A stretch of DNA of 64,000 bases from Megamerina dolium (GCA_963854835.1 OY978530.1:17989733-18053732), one strand, 5' to 3'. Shown: positions 35,428 through 45,124, counted from the first letter of the stretch. Numbers and translations are program-made. The notes: generated from the letters alone by a model not told the origin.

Positions 35428-38400
35428 GGTGGTCTGGTGGTGTTTTCGCAAGGTAACGTGTCTAACTGCCTCAACCGGGTGGGGCTAGCGCAATCCTTGT
35501 TGAACTCATCGCAAGTCAACTCACTGGCTGTCATGTAGTTTGATCTGAGCGCTATGTGATGATACCTTTATTTGTTAATGAGGGGTAGTCATATAGCTTG
35601 CTCTGCTTACTATGTGATGGCGCTCTCATTATTATTAATGGGGGCCCTCCATGTGGCGACCACCGGGCAACGTCGTCCTGGCACCCGCTGGGAGGCGGCT
35701 GAAGTGAGTGGCGAAAATCTCCTCGGTTAGAGGTTGTGCGTTGGGTTTGGGACCCGCCACATAAAAAAACCCCCCCAATGAAAAAAACAAATATGCCTCG
35801 GATAAGGACTACCGCTTTTGTTGATGACCCCCGCAAACGAAAAAAGGACAACGATTTACGGATATGCACCTGGAATGTCCGATCCCTTTATAGGGAGGGT
35901 GCCTCTATCCAGCTGGTTGATGTCCTCGAAAAATACAGAGCTGACATCACCGCTCTCCAGGAAATGCGATGGACAGGACATGGCTGCTCCAAAAGAGCGT
36001 CCTGTGACATCTACTACAGTTACCATGCTGAAAGGCACGAATTAGGATGTGGATTTTTGGTCAGCAAGAGACTACGACATCTTGTCTCTCATTTCATGCC
36101 TGTGAACGAACGGCTGGCCACAATCCGCATCAAGGCAAAATTTTTTAACATCAGCCTTATATGTGCCCACGCTCCGACGGATGAGAAGGACAATGTGACC
36201 AAGGAGAGCTTTTTTCAGCGCCTCGAAGAAGCTTATGACCGCTGCCCCCGCCACGATATCAAAATCGTGCTTGGCGACTTTAATGCCAGGGTGGGCAAGG
36301 AAGGTACCTTTGGTCCAACTGTCGGAAAATTCAGCCTCCACCAGAACACCTCCGATAACGGGATGAGGCTGATCGACTTCGCCGCAGCACGAAACATGGT
36401 AATTGGTGGTACCAGATTCCAGCATCTCGACATCCACAAAGCGACATGGCTGTCTCCAGATCAACGTACAAGAAACCAAATTGATCATGTGGTGATTGAC
36501 GGAAGGCATGCTTCCAGTGTGATGGACGTGAAATCGATCCGTGGTGCCAACATCGACTCGGATCACTACCTTGTTGCAGCTAAGGTGCGCACACGCTTCT
36601 GTGTCTCAAATAACAAGAGAAGTCCCACACAGAGAAAGCTCGACGTCAGTAAGCTGCGATCACCAGAGACAGCAGATGCATTTTCCACTCGACTATCGGA
36701 TCTGCTTATGCAGAATACTCCCCAACTTCATGATACATGCGCACGGTGGACACATATATCCCACTCCATGACTACTGCTGCCGAGGAGGTAATCGGTTAC
36801 TACCGGCCTCTAAGGAATGAGTGGTATGATCAGGAGTGTCGCGACGCTACCGCAGAGAAAGACGCCGCCTACAGAAAAACCCTGCGTGCAGGCACAACGC
36901 GAGCTGTTAAGGAGCGGTATAGAGAGAAAAGGAGTGCAGAGAGACGTATTTTCAGGCGCAAGAAGAGGGAGTTGGAAAGACGCGAGTGTGAGGAGATAGA
37001 GATGTGTACCGACAAGAATGAGACTCGAAAATTCTTTGAAAAGATCAAGCGACTGAGTGGAGGTTTAAATCCCGGAGCCTCTTCTTGTCGTGATGGAAAT
37101 GGGAATCTGGTTACGGATGTCCAGAGTGTACTGAGCCTATGGAGGGAACACTTCTCCACGTTACTGAATGGCGATGCTACGAACAATTCCGCCAGTGGAG
37201 GAGTTTGCCCGATAACCCCAATTACAGATGATGGTGTTGATATTCCACCACCCGACTATGACGAGGTTGAAACGGCCATTTTAAGGCTGAAGAACAACAA
37301 AGCTGCAGGTGCTGATGGCCTGCCTGCCGAGTTGTTTAAGACCGGAGGCGATGAGCTGCTCACCCGCATGCACCAGCTCATAAGCAGAATATGGTCGGAT
37401 GAAAGCATGCCTGATGATTGGAGGCACAGTGTTCTCTGTCCTGTACATAAAAAAGGAGACCCCACAATTTGCGCCAACTACCGTGGAATAAGTCTCCTGA
37501 GTATCGCATACAAGGTTCTATCGAGCGTACTGTGTGAAAGGTTGAAGCCTATGCTCAGCAACCTGATTGGACCTTATCAGTGTGGCTTCAGACCTGGTAA
37601 ATCCACCATCGACCAGATTTTCACACTGCGCCAAATCCTGGAGAAGACCCAAGAAAAACATATCGACACACACCACCTATTTGTTGATTATAAAGCCGCT
37701 TTCGACAGTCCGGTAAGGGATTACCTCTACGCAACAATGTCTGAGTTCGGTATTCCTGCAAAGCTCATTCGACTTTGTAGAACGACACTGCATAACTCCC
37801 GTTGTGCAGTGAAAATTGGGAAGGACCTCTCCGCACCGTTTAATACCGAACGGGGTTTCAGACAAGGTGATTCGTTATCGTGCGACTTCTTCAATCTTAT
37901 TATGGAGAAAATAATACGAGCTGCTGATCTACGACATAATGGCACTATCTTCAACAAAAGTGTCATGCTGTTAGCGTATGCTGATGATATTGACATAATC
38001 GGCATGAACACGCGAGCAGTCAGTGCGGCATTCTCAGAGTTGGAAAGAGAGTCGCGTCGAATGGGTATAACGGTGAACGAGGGCAAGACGAAGTATCTAG
38101 TGTCAACAAACAAAGAGTCCCGGCGTCTTGGACAGCACGTCACTGTTGACAACTACGCTTTTGAAGTAGTAAGGGACTTTGTCTATCTTGGAATCAGCAT
38201 TAACCGCAGTAATGACGTCAGCTTGGAGATCATGCGTAGGATAACTCTTGCTAACAGGTGTTACTTTGGGCTGAGTAAGCAATTGAGAAGTCGAGCCCTC
38301 TCTCGAAGAACGAAAACTACGCTCTACAAGTCTCTCATCATGCCTGTCCTAACATATGGCGCTGAAGCCTGGACAATTTCCACCTCGGATGAAGGAATAC

Positions 38401-38792
38401 TTGGAGTTTTCGAGAGAAAAGTCCCACGCAAGATCTTTGGACCTATTTGCGTTGGTGGCGAGTACCGAATAAGATACAACCATGAGCTGTACGAGCTGTA
38501 TGCCGATATTGACATAGTAAAGCGCATCAAAATCCAGCGGCTGCGCTGGCTAGGTCATGTCGAGCGAATGGAAGAACACGCTCCAGCTAAGAAGGTATTA
38601 TATTCGGAACCCGCTGGAGGACGGCGCAGAAGAGGAAGACCAAACCTCCGGTGGAAAGACCAAGTACTGGAGAACCTGACGGCGCTTTGAATTTCTAACT
38701 GGCGCCAGCTAGCGAAGAACAGAGATGGCTGGCGAAGCATGTTATTTTCGGCCTAAATCGATATTCGGTTGTTATGACCACATAAGAAGAAG
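35428..38792 (+). mobile_element. Full-length RTE-type LINE with intact ORF
   Basis: 3365 bp between 14-bp target duplications: 5' UTR of about 350 nt, one ORF, about 100 nt of 3' UTR ending in an AAG-unit tail (AAGAAGAAG at 38784-38792). The inserted site and borders are the same as in the left arm. With an intact ORF and defined ends, it is a candidate source copy for the truncated RTE at 2731-3890. Confidence 0.93.
35778..38690 (+). CDS. RTE endonuclease-reverse transcriptase (intact)
   Basis: 970 codons from ATG 35778; a start at 35736 is open but lies in a region not frame-conserved with the left copy. Endonuclease, residues about 25-260: TWNVRSL, LQEMRW, LGDFNARVG, IDHVVID and DSDHY supply the catalytic Asn, Glu, Asp and His positions. 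A linker rich in Arg/Glu (about 350-440) is likely helical. RT, about 520-800: NNKAAGADGLPAELFK, CGFRPGKSTIDQ, FVDYKAAFDS, GFRQGDSLS, and LAYADDIDIIG with the two catalytic Asp near 37975. The C-terminus is Arg-rich (GGRRRRGRPN). It nicks target DNA and copies the RNA in place. Related sequences are often annotated in animals as craniofacial development protein 2-like; this is a TE protein. Confidence 0.94.
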   Translation: MKKTNMPRIRTTAFVDDPRKRKKDNDLRICTWNVRSLYREGASIQLVDVLEKYRADITALQEMRWTGHGCSKRASCDIYYSYHAERHELGCGFLVSKRLRHLVSHFMPVNERLATIRIKAKFFNISLICAHAPTDEKDNVTKESFFQRLEEAYDRCPRHDIKIVLGDFNARVGKEGTFGPTVGKFSLHQNTSDNGMRLIDFAAARNMVIGGTRFQHLDIHKATWLSPDQRTRNQIDHVVIDGRHASSVMDVKSIRGANIDSDHYLVAAKVRTRFCVSNNKRSPTQRKLDVSKLRSPETADAFSTRLSDLLMQNTPQLHDTCARWTHISHSMTTAAEEVIGYYRPLRNEWYDQECRDATAEKDAAYRKTLRAGTTRAVKERYREKRSAERRIFRRKKRELERRECEEIEMCTDKNETRKFFEKIKRLSGGLNPGASSCRDGNGNLVTDVQSVLSLWREHFSTLLNGDATNNSASGGVCPITPITDDGVDIPPPDYDEVETAILRLKNNKAAGADGLPAELFKTGGDELLTRMHQLISRIWSDESMPDDWRHSVLCPVHKKGDPTICANYRGISLLSIAYKVLSSVLCERLKPMLSNLIGPYQCGFRPGKSTIDQIFTLRQILEKTQEKHIDTHHLFVDYKAAFDSPVRDYLYATMSEFGIPAKLIRLCRTTLHNSRCAVKIGKDLSAPFNTERGFRQGDSLSCDFFNLIMEKIIRAADLRHNGTIFNKSVMLLAYADDIDIIGMNTRAVSAAFSELERESRRMGITVNEGKTKYLVSTNKESRRLGQHVTVDNYAFEVVRDFVYLGISINRSNDVSLEIMRRITLANRCYFGLSKQLRSRALSRRTKTTLYKSLIMPVLTYGAEAWTISTSDEGILGVFERKVPRKIFGPICVGGEYRIRYNHELYELYADIDIVKRIKIQRLRWLGHVERMEEHAPAKKVLYSEPAGGRRRRGRPNLRWKDQVLENLTAL

Positions 38793-38798
38793 AATCTA

Positions 38799-38806
<8 letters not shown>
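38793..38806. repeat. Target-site duplication of right RTE (3' side)
   Basis: AATCTATACTATAT, exact copy of 35414-35427; it merges into a short (TA)n. Confidence 0.92.
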
Positions 38807-38836
<30 letters not shown>

Positions 38837-39410
38837 TATAATCATTTGTATATTTCAATATTTTATTTTATTGTTGTCAAAAATGAAGTAAAAAAGGGAG
38901 GGAAAGGAGAAAGAAAAAATAAATAAATGTAATCCTCCTACCATTTACCATTCCTATAATTGTCAATTTATTTCCATGCATCTATAGTCAGCATGATGGT
39001 TTATTATTATTTTTTTCTTGCAACTAGAAATTGTTTATTTTAATAAATTTTCTTATATGTTGGAATTATTTTAATTATAATGTTTAGGAAATTTATACTG
39101 TCATGCCCAAAACAAAAATTTTCATAGTTGTGCATTTGCTTGTGTTATGTGCATTTTGTCTGTAATTTGATTCTTGTATATCTACGAGTATATGCCTTAT
39201 TATTTTGAGCGTCCTTCTCACGTTATTATAAAGGTGCTGCATTGTTATTCATTTTGCTTAATATGGTCAAAGTGCTATTAATTTTATTATTATTATATTT
39301 TTTTCTTACGGAATTTTGTTTTTTGTATTTTTGTAGTAGTATGTATTTTGTTTAGTCTGAAAATTTCGAAATGTATTCTCGTGTATTCTTGTTTTGTACA
39401 TTTCGTTCTC
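38807..39410. other. AT-rich non-coding palindrome-arm sequence
   Basis: Inverted copy of about 6677-7262. No gene seen. Confidence 0.5.
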
Positions 39411-39424
39411 ATGCTTTTATGCAT
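39411..39424. repeat. Target-site duplication of RNase-H LINE (left)
   Basis: ATGCTTTTATGCAT, repeated exactly at 45125-45138. The left palindrome arm has this site once (6663-6676), the empty site. Confidence 0.92.
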
Positions 39425-39556
39425 TATTTATAAATTTAGGGATTAGCCGAATCAGACCACTTATATGGGTCCCTTTTCGTCCCTCAAATCGTGTGTTAAT
39501 TATTTGTTCGGTTGCAGAATTCTTCTACTTCCTTCCTCATAATAACATCACGCGTT

Positions 39557-39567
39557 ATTTCAAGCAT
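39557..39567. repeat. Target-site duplication of Jockey (5' side)
   Basis: ATTTCAAGCAT, repeated at 44112-44122 just after the poly(A). Confidence 0.88.
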
Positions 39568-39593
39568 ATTTCGCGAAAGTCACCAATAAGAGT

Positions 39594-39599
39594 GGACGT
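39594..39599 (+). promoter_or_regulatory. Possible downstream promoter element (DPE)
   Basis: GGACGT fits the DPE consensus RGWYVT and lies about 27 nt from the element start, the place where Jockey-group elements are known to carry it in their internal TATA-less promoter. The same motif is conserved in the 63391 copy although the rest of the 5' UTR differs. Confidence 0.55.
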
Positions 39600-39681
39600 C
39601 TTTATTTTGATTTTTAGAAAAAAAAAAAAAAAAAAAAAAAACAAATAAAATAATATCGTTTGCAAACAATTTGTTTATAAT

Positions 39682-41295
39682 ATGAGTGTTCAGCGCTCTC
39701 CTCCCCGGCAACGGCAATCGCCTATTAATGTGTGTGTAAACAATAATTTGCAATCACCCGCGCAAACCCCCGCGATAAGTGCATTATCAAATAAAACAGT
39801 TGATACACACTACACAAGTGAAAGTAACAGTGCAAATCTTTTGCCTGCACATATTAAAAATTCATCAAATTTTGCAACAACAATAAATACAGACAAAAAA
39901 AATAATTTGTTCTATCGTGATATACTATCTCCCTCTATACCGTGGAGTGTACAATGTGCTTCTCCTGCTGTAACACCAACAGCTACAACATCAAAGCAAT
40001 CAAATAACGGCACTTCTACTGAAGTGCATGACCCAGTAGTTAAAGCAACTAGTGCGATGACTAATAAAGAACCAGTTGCTGTTCAAACTGGTATTGATCG
40101 CTACATTACTGTAGTAAAGCGAAAGAGAAGTCCGCAAAATTCAAAACAAATGAATTCAACAAAAATTCAAAAACAGAACACTGTCCCTATTAGTTCGGAA
40201 AATAGATACGCTCTGCTTTCAGGTGATGAAAGTGACGAAAATATTATCTCCAAGAAAAATTTCAAACCCCCACCCATTTTCTTGAGAGAACGCAACTCAG
40301 ATAAGTTGATTTCTAGAATTACAAGTCTTATAGGACCAAAGAATTTCCATGTTGTTCCTATTCGCAAAGGCCAAATTGAGGAAACCAAAGTGCAAATCTA
40401 CAGCGAAACTCATTATCGCAAAGTAATAGCGGAATTTGATGCTGTAAAAAAGAATTACTACACATATCAGCTAAAAAGTAGTAAGGGCTTAATCGTTGTA
40501 CTCAAAGGCGTCGAACCCAACGTTGATATTAACGAAATCAAACTTGCCCTTCAGGAAGAAGGGTTTCAAGCCAAAACAGTATTCAACATTCTCAACAAGA
40601 GCAATATACCTCAACCGTTATATCGTATTGAGCTTCAGCCTGAAACAAAACCCCTAAAAAAAGGTGAGGTACACCCCATATATAAAATTCGATATTTATT
40701 GCATCGCAAAATCACAATCGAAGAACCCCATAAGAGAACTGGACCTCCTCAGTGCAGCAACTGCCAAGAATATGGACATACTAAGACATATTGTACCCTG
40801 CCAGCTGTTTGTGTGATTTGTGGAGATCTCCATAAATCAAACATATGCCCAAAATCTAAAGACGATGCTAGCATGAAAAAATGCAGCAATTGTGGAGGTA
40901 ATCACACTGCAAATTATAGAGGTTGCCCAGTATATGCAACCCTAAAGCTAAATTTCTCCGCTAACAATCAACCTCTAAAACCAGTTGAGCAAACTCAGAT
41001 AGCCAACTCAAGTAAGAGACAAAATATTGATGCAACACAATTCTTCTCTGCAATCCCAAACAAGAATCAAACCAATTCATACGCTAGCGTGTTAAAACAA
41101 AACCTACACCAACAAAGTAACGTAAATAATGAGCAGAAACACTCACTGCCAACCCAACAGCCAAGTACTCTTGAACATTTGCTTCAAACATTAATTCAGA
41201 ATATGAACCAATTCATGAACTCAATGCAAACAATGATGCAAGAAATGATGAAAAATCAATCGATGTTACTCCAAACATTGCTATCCAGACCATGA
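39682..41295 (+). CDS. Jockey ORF1p (Gag-like RNA-binding protein)
   Basis: 537 residues. The N-terminal 200 are Ser/Thr/Asn-rich and low complexity. A central RRM-like/PRE_C2HC-type region lies at about residues 210-350 (SLIGPKNFHVVPIRKGQIEE and following). Three C-terminal zinc knuckles are at residues 354-415: CSNCQEYGHTKTYC, CVICGDLHKSNIC and CSNCGGNHTANYRGC. The tail, rich in Gln and Met, looks helical and may mediate multimerisation. It binds element RNA to form the particle. It ends in TGA that overlaps the ORF2 start as ATGA. Confidence 0.92.
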   Translation: MSVQRSPPRQRQSPINVCVNNNLQSPAQTPAISALSNKTVDTHYTSESNSANLLPAHIKNSSNFATTINTDKKNNLFYRDILSPSIPWSVQCASPAVTPTATTSKQSNNGTSTEVHDPVVKATSAMTNKEPVAVQTGIDRYITVVKRKRSPQNSKQMNSTKIQKQNTVPISSENRYALLSGDESDENIISKKNFKPPPIFLRERNSDKLISRITSLIGPKNFHVVPIRKGQIEETKVQIYSETHYRKVIAEFDAVKKNYYTYQLKSSKGLIVVLKGVEPNVDINEIKLALQEEGFQAKTVFNILNKSNIPQPLYRIELQPETKPLKKGEVHPIYKIRYLLHRKITIEEPHKRTGPPQCSNCQEYGHTKTYCTLPAVCVICGDLHKSNICPKSKDDASMKKCSNCGGNHTANYRGCPVYATLKLNFSANNQPLKPVEQTQIANSSKRQNIDATQFFSAIPNKNQTNSYASVLKQNLHQQSNVNNEQKHSLPTQQPSTLEHLLQTLIQNMNQFMNSMQTMMQEMMKNQSMLLQTLLSRP

Positions 41296-43940
41296 GTTGT
41301 CTCAAGATATGCCACTGGAACGCCAACGGCTTAAGCCAGCACCGTTTGGAGCTAATTCAATTCCTTGAATCCAACCAGATCGACATAATGATGATATCTG
41401 AGACCCATTTCACTGACAAAAATTGCTACCAAATACCATATTACAAACTGTACACTACAAACCATCCGCATGGTAAGGCACGCGGTGGAACTGCCATATT
41501 GATAAAAAGCAGAATAAAACATCATGTTCTCGAAGATTTCAGTAGCGTCTACTTGCAAGCAACATCTATATGTCTGGAAGAATACATCTCTAAGCTAGTA
41601 ATATCTGCGATATACTGTCCCCCAAGATACAGTATTACCGAACAGCAATATAAAGAATTTTTCTCAACTCTTGGTAGCAAATTCTTGGTTGCTGGCGATT
41701 TCAACGCCAAACACACTCACTGGGGCTCCCGCTTAATAACTCCAAAAGGCAGAAGACTATGTTCAATCATCACTAACCATGGCTACGATGTTATTTCGAA
41801 TGGTCAACCGACATATTGGCCGACGGACAAGAGGAAAATACCCGATCTCATAGACTTTGGAGTCGCCAAAGGTTTGCAGATGGAAAATATCTCCACAGAG
41901 TGTAATTATGATCTATCATCTGACCACTCACCCACGGTAATATCTATAAAATCACCAAGCCCCCAAGGCAATTGCGTTAGAAAGAAAATAGACTGGTTAA
42001 AATTCAAGAAATATATAAATTCCCATCTTCCTCTAAGTACTGTATTAAGAAATGGACACGATGTAGACTCAGCACTCGAAAAATTCAACCAGCTACTCTC
42101 ATTAGCTCTCAGCTCAGCCACCTGCACTAAGGTATGCAAGCAATCAAAATATAGCCAATACACACCAGCAGACATTGAATTGCTAGTAAGACAGAAAAGA
42201 AGACTCCGAAGACAATGGCAAGAATTCAGATCACCGAATCTGAAAACACAGCTACAGCACTGCACTCGAAAGTTAAAGCAAGCCTTGAAAAATAAAAACA
42301 ACAAAGAGTTAGAAGAGCACATAGCGAAATTAACACCTGGTGAAGCGTCAGACTACTCTTTGTGGAAATCAGCAAAAAAATCAAATCGGCCAATTCTCAC
42401 TGATTCCCCCATCCGTTTGAGTGACGGTAATTGGGCTAGAAGCAACTGTGAGAAGGGTTTGGCTTTTGCAAACCACCTAAAAAGTGTGTTTACACCCAAT
42501 CCACCTTCTTCACAGTCCTCATTACCAAAATTAACTTCTCAACCTTGCTCAATAACGCTCAAAATTAAAAAAAAGGACATATTCAAAGCAATTTATAAAG
42601 ATTTAAACCCAAAAAAATCACCTGGTCCAGATAAAATTACCGGTAAAATGATAAAAGAGCTACCTCCGGCTTCAGTAATTCATCTGATGCACATTTTCAA
42701 TGCTATCCTTCGTATTAAACACTATCCCAAATGCTGGAAAACTTCAAAAATTATTATGATAGCAAAACCAGGAAAAGACCCTACAAAAGTTGCATCGTAC
42801 AGACCTATCAGCCTCCTGCCTCTACTTTCTAAAGTATTCGAAAAGCTACTTGTCATGAATATAACTCCATTTATTAATCTCAACCAACTGATTCCTCAAC
42901 ATCAGTTTGGATTTAGAAAACAGCACGGCACAATAGAACAAGTCCACCGCATTGTAACTCTGATAAGGAACACTTTTGAAGAAAAAAAGTATTGCTCAGC
43001 TGTCTTTCTTGATATCACTCAAGCTTTCGATAAAGTATGGCACGATGGCCTTATTTACAAACTCAAACTATTACTGCCTGCAAATGTCTCCTCATTGCTT
43101 AGTAGCTACCTCACGAAAAGACAATTTCTCGTACATCACAAGGATTACACAACAAATCCATTGGATATTCACGCTGGCGTTCCTCAAGGAAGCGTTTTGG
43201 GTCCCTTACTGTATCTCTTATACACTTCAGATATGCCCAACAATAACTATACATTCATATCGACCTTTGCTGATGATACGGCAATATTGTGCTCTCGCTC
43301 TAACCCCATAGAAGCTACTAAACTCCTGCAGACTCATGTCGATTCTCTCGAAATCTGGCTAGCAAAATGGCGTATAAAAGTCAATGAATCAAAGAGCGTA
43401 CATGTAACCTTCACGCTAAGGCTAGATACATGTCCCCCACTTAAAATTAATGGCCAATCAGTTCCACAATGTTCCTCAACAAAGTACTTGGGTATTCACC
43501 TCGACAGAAGGCTGACATGGAAAAATCACATAGAGGCAAAGAAAACTCAGATCAAGCTTAAAATGAATCAGTTATGGTGGCTGTTACACAAAAGATCAAA
43601 GTTGAATCTTGAATACAAAGTGCTATTATATAAAGCAATCCTGAAACCAATCTGGACTTATGGTATTCAGTTTTGGGGCACCGCATCTCCCTCTAATATC
43701 GAAAAATTGCAGCGAATACAATCCAAGTGTCTGCGAATTATTGTAAACGCGCCTTGGTATATGAGGAACGTTAACATCCATCGAGATTTAAATGTATCCA
43801 CAATTTCTGAGGAAGTTGCAATGTACTGCAGAAGCTACATTCAAAAATTACACAATCATCCGAATCCTCTTGCTAGGCAATTGTTGCTGAGCAAGGCGCA
43901 TCGTCGATTAAAAAGAAAAGACACACTGAATATGCTGTAA
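41292..43940 (+). CDS. Jockey ORF2p (endonuclease + reverse transcriptase)
   Basis: 882 residues. Endonuclease, about 1-225: HWNANG, ISETHF, AGDFNAKHTHWGSR, PDLIDFGVAKG and SSDHSP give the catalytic Asn, Glu, Asp and His positions. RT, about 440-720: KKSPGPDKITGKMIKEL, SYRPISLLPLLSKVFEKLL, FGFRKQHGTIEQ, VFLDITQAFDKVWHDG, AGVPQGSVLGPLLY, and FADDTAIL with both catalytic Asp near 43270. YLGIHLDRRLTW follows, then the thumb (LKPIWTYGIQFWG). No RNase H, as usual for Jockey. The start codon overlaps the ORF1 stop (ATGA), suggesting termination-reinitiation. No stops or frameshifts. Confidence 0.94.
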   Translation: MSCLKICHWNANGLSQHRLELIQFLESNQIDIMMISETHFTDKNCYQIPYYKLYTTNHPHGKARGGTAILIKSRIKHHVLEDFSSVYLQATSICLEEYISKLVISAIYCPPRYSITEQQYKEFFSTLGSKFLVAGDFNAKHTHWGSRLITPKGRRLCSIITNHGYDVISNGQPTYWPTDKRKIPDLIDFGVAKGLQMENISTECNYDLSSDHSPTVISIKSPSPQGNCVRKKIDWLKFKKYINSHLPLSTVLRNGHDVDSALEKFNQLLSLALSSATCTKVCKQSKYSQYTPADIELLVRQKRRLRRQWQEFRSPNLKTQLQHCTRKLKQALKNKNNKELEEHIAKLTPGEASDYSLWKSAKKSNRPILTDSPIRLSDGNWARSNCEKGLAFANHLKSVFTPNPPSSQSSLPKLTSQPCSITLKIKKKDIFKAIYKDLNPKKSPGPDKITGKMIKELPPASVIHLMHIFNAILRIKHYPKCWKTSKIIMIAKPGKDPTKVASYRPISLLPLLSKVFEKLLVMNITPFINLNQLIPQHQFGFRKQHGTIEQVHRIVTLIRNTFEEKKYCSAVFLDITQAFDKVWHDGLIYKLKLLLPANVSSLLSSYLTKRQFLVHHKDYTTNPLDIHAGVPQGSVLGPLLYLLYTSDMPNNNYTFISTFADDTAILCSRSNPIEATKLLQTHVDSLEIWLAKWRIKVNESKSVHVTFTLRLDTCPPLKINGQSVPQCSSTKYLGIHLDRRLTWKNHIEAKKTQIKLKMNQLWWLLHKRSKLNLEYKVLLYKAILKPIWTYGIQFWGTASPSNIEKLQRIQSKCLRIIVNAPWYMRNVNIHRDLNVSTISEEVAMYCRSYIQKLHNHPNPLARQLLLSKAHRRLKRKDTLNML

Positions 43941-44074
43941 AATTGCTACATCTCGCGACTCACCAAATTGTGATGGAACGTAGGGGATATCACATAGTTT
44001 TATTTAGTTTGTAAGATTTGAATACTTATTGTTAGTTTCTAAGTATTTAAGAAAGATTCAATAAAAAAAATAAG

Positions 44075-44076
<2 letters not shown>

Positions 44077-44111
<35 letters not shown>
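44077..44111 (+). other. Poly(A) tail of Jockey element
   Basis: About 35 consecutive A, preceded by AATAAAAAAAATAAGC near 44059. The ORF-like run of Phe on the minus strand here is a by-product. Confidence 0.95.
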
Positions 44112-44117
<6 letters not shown>

Positions 44118-44122
44118 AGCAT
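44112..44122. repeat. Target-site duplication of Jockey (3' side)
   Basis: ATTTCAAGCAT, exact copy of 39557-39567. Confidence 0.88.
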
Positions 44123-45026
44123 CTCTTTGTGGGGTATGTTCCACATTTCGAGTTCATCAATAAATTGGCGACCCAGTGTGGACAACCTCCTGCTTGCCAA
44201 TGCAGGACACTGGCACACTATGTGCGCCGCTGTCTCTGCCTCTTCCATGCATAATCTGCAAATATCAGCATCCTCCCCATCAACAAGACCCATCTTGCTG
44301 AGGTGGTACCTGAAATTGCCATGCCCAGTTATTAATGCAGTCAACCAGCTTAGAGTCATTCGTCCTAGACTGAGAGCCCTCCCCGATTCACTGCCCTTTG
44401 ATAGCCTCAACGAAGCCTTTGCCTGTCTACAAGTAGATAAGTTCTCCCATCTCGTGAGATGAAGTTTCTTTATCTACTCTTCGACCTTTGCCTTCACCGT
44501 CCCGCTGCTGAGAGCAACTACTGGTTCCGGTCCATAAAATTCAGCTTCAGATCCTTGTCTAGCCAAGGAGTCTGCAGCTTCATTCTGTTCTATACCAATG
44601 TGTCCCTTCACCCACATAAGAGTAATCGCATTACTACGAGCACACCCATTAAGTTTCTGAACACATTCGAGCGCCAACTTAGAAGATACCGTAGGTTGTT
44701 GCAGCCGCCTGACCACCGCCTGGTTATCGAGTGCTAGCAAGATTTTCTTACCTTGCACCTTTCCATAAGTGTAGATGGTCTAACGCATGCATTAGACCTA
44801 GCATTTCTGCTTGGTATACCGATACGTATCTTCCCAGATTCAGAGTGCATGCCAGTCCCAACTCTTTAGAGAAGATTCCAGCACCCGCTCTGCCATCCAT
44901 TAATGAACCATCTGTAAAAATACTGATGTCATTTTCCTCACATACATCATGTGTGAGGCCGTCTTCAATGAGTGTTCTGTGTGACTTTTCAGTCATCTTC
45001 AGCCTACCCATTCCCTCCATTGGCAT
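44123..45026 (-). pseudogene. LINE RNase H domain and C-terminus (LOA/I-like)
   Basis: RNase H blocks are ISIFTDGSLMDGRAGAG near 44910, YQAEMLGLMHAL near 44805, LALDNQAVVRRL near 44735 and WVKGHIGIEQNEAADSLARQG near 44600. A frame change near 44750 breaks it, and a stop near 44474 ends the first part. The C-terminal Cys/His block, DICRLCMEEAETAAHIVCQCPAL in two stretches, lies at 44195-44270. The C-terminal frame reads out of the Jockey insertion and continues correctly at 39556-39500 as another 20 or so codons before a stop. Distinct in sequence from the other RNase H LINEs in the window. Confidence 0.82.
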
Positions 45027-45124
45027 CTGCGACTCCTTTACACTGCTATATAGCAGTGACAGGATGCCCCTGTGCCCCCTCTCTGTGCCGAATCCATACC
45101 AATTATTGGTTGTCTTCAGACGTA

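Larger units (their letters stand above)
39568..44111 (+). mobile_element. Full-length Jockey-clade LINE, both ORFs intact
   Basis: 4.54 kb with 5' UTR of about 114 nt, ORF1 and ORF2 overlapping by 4 nt, a 3' UTR of about 135 nt and a poly(A) tail of about 35 nt (44077-44111), flanked by 11-bp target duplications. The 5' end contains AGTCACCAATAAGAG followed by GGACGT, shared with the copy at 63391. A run of about 24 A lies in the 5' UTR at 39618-39641. Untruncated, with open ORFs: potentially active. Confidence 0.93.
39425..45124 (-). mobile_element. 5'-truncated RNase-H-bearing LINE, split by Jockey
   Basis: Minus-strand LINE fragment of about 1.15 kb (44112-45124 plus 39425-39567) with the 4.5-kb Jockey inserted in its last exon-sized coding stretch. 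Its 5' end at 45124 is a truncation. Its 3' UTR ends at 39425 in AT-rich sequence next to the 14-bp duplication. The RT is lost; only RNase H and the C-terminus remain. Confidence 0.88.

Noticed and set aside
35778..38690. Host gene for a craniofacial development protein 2-like factor
   Set aside because: Target duplications, repeat tail, RT domain and multiple copies show it is an RTE retrotransposon.
39618..39641. Poly(A) tail of another LINE inserted just upstream of Jockey
   Set aside because: It lies between the conserved Jockey 5' end and ORF1, inside the same target duplications, so it is part of this copy's 5' UTR.
44075..44110. Poly-Phe C-terminus of the minus-strand RNase-H LINE protein
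   Set aside because: Produced by reading the Jockey poly(A) tail in reverse; the true C-terminus resumes at 39556.
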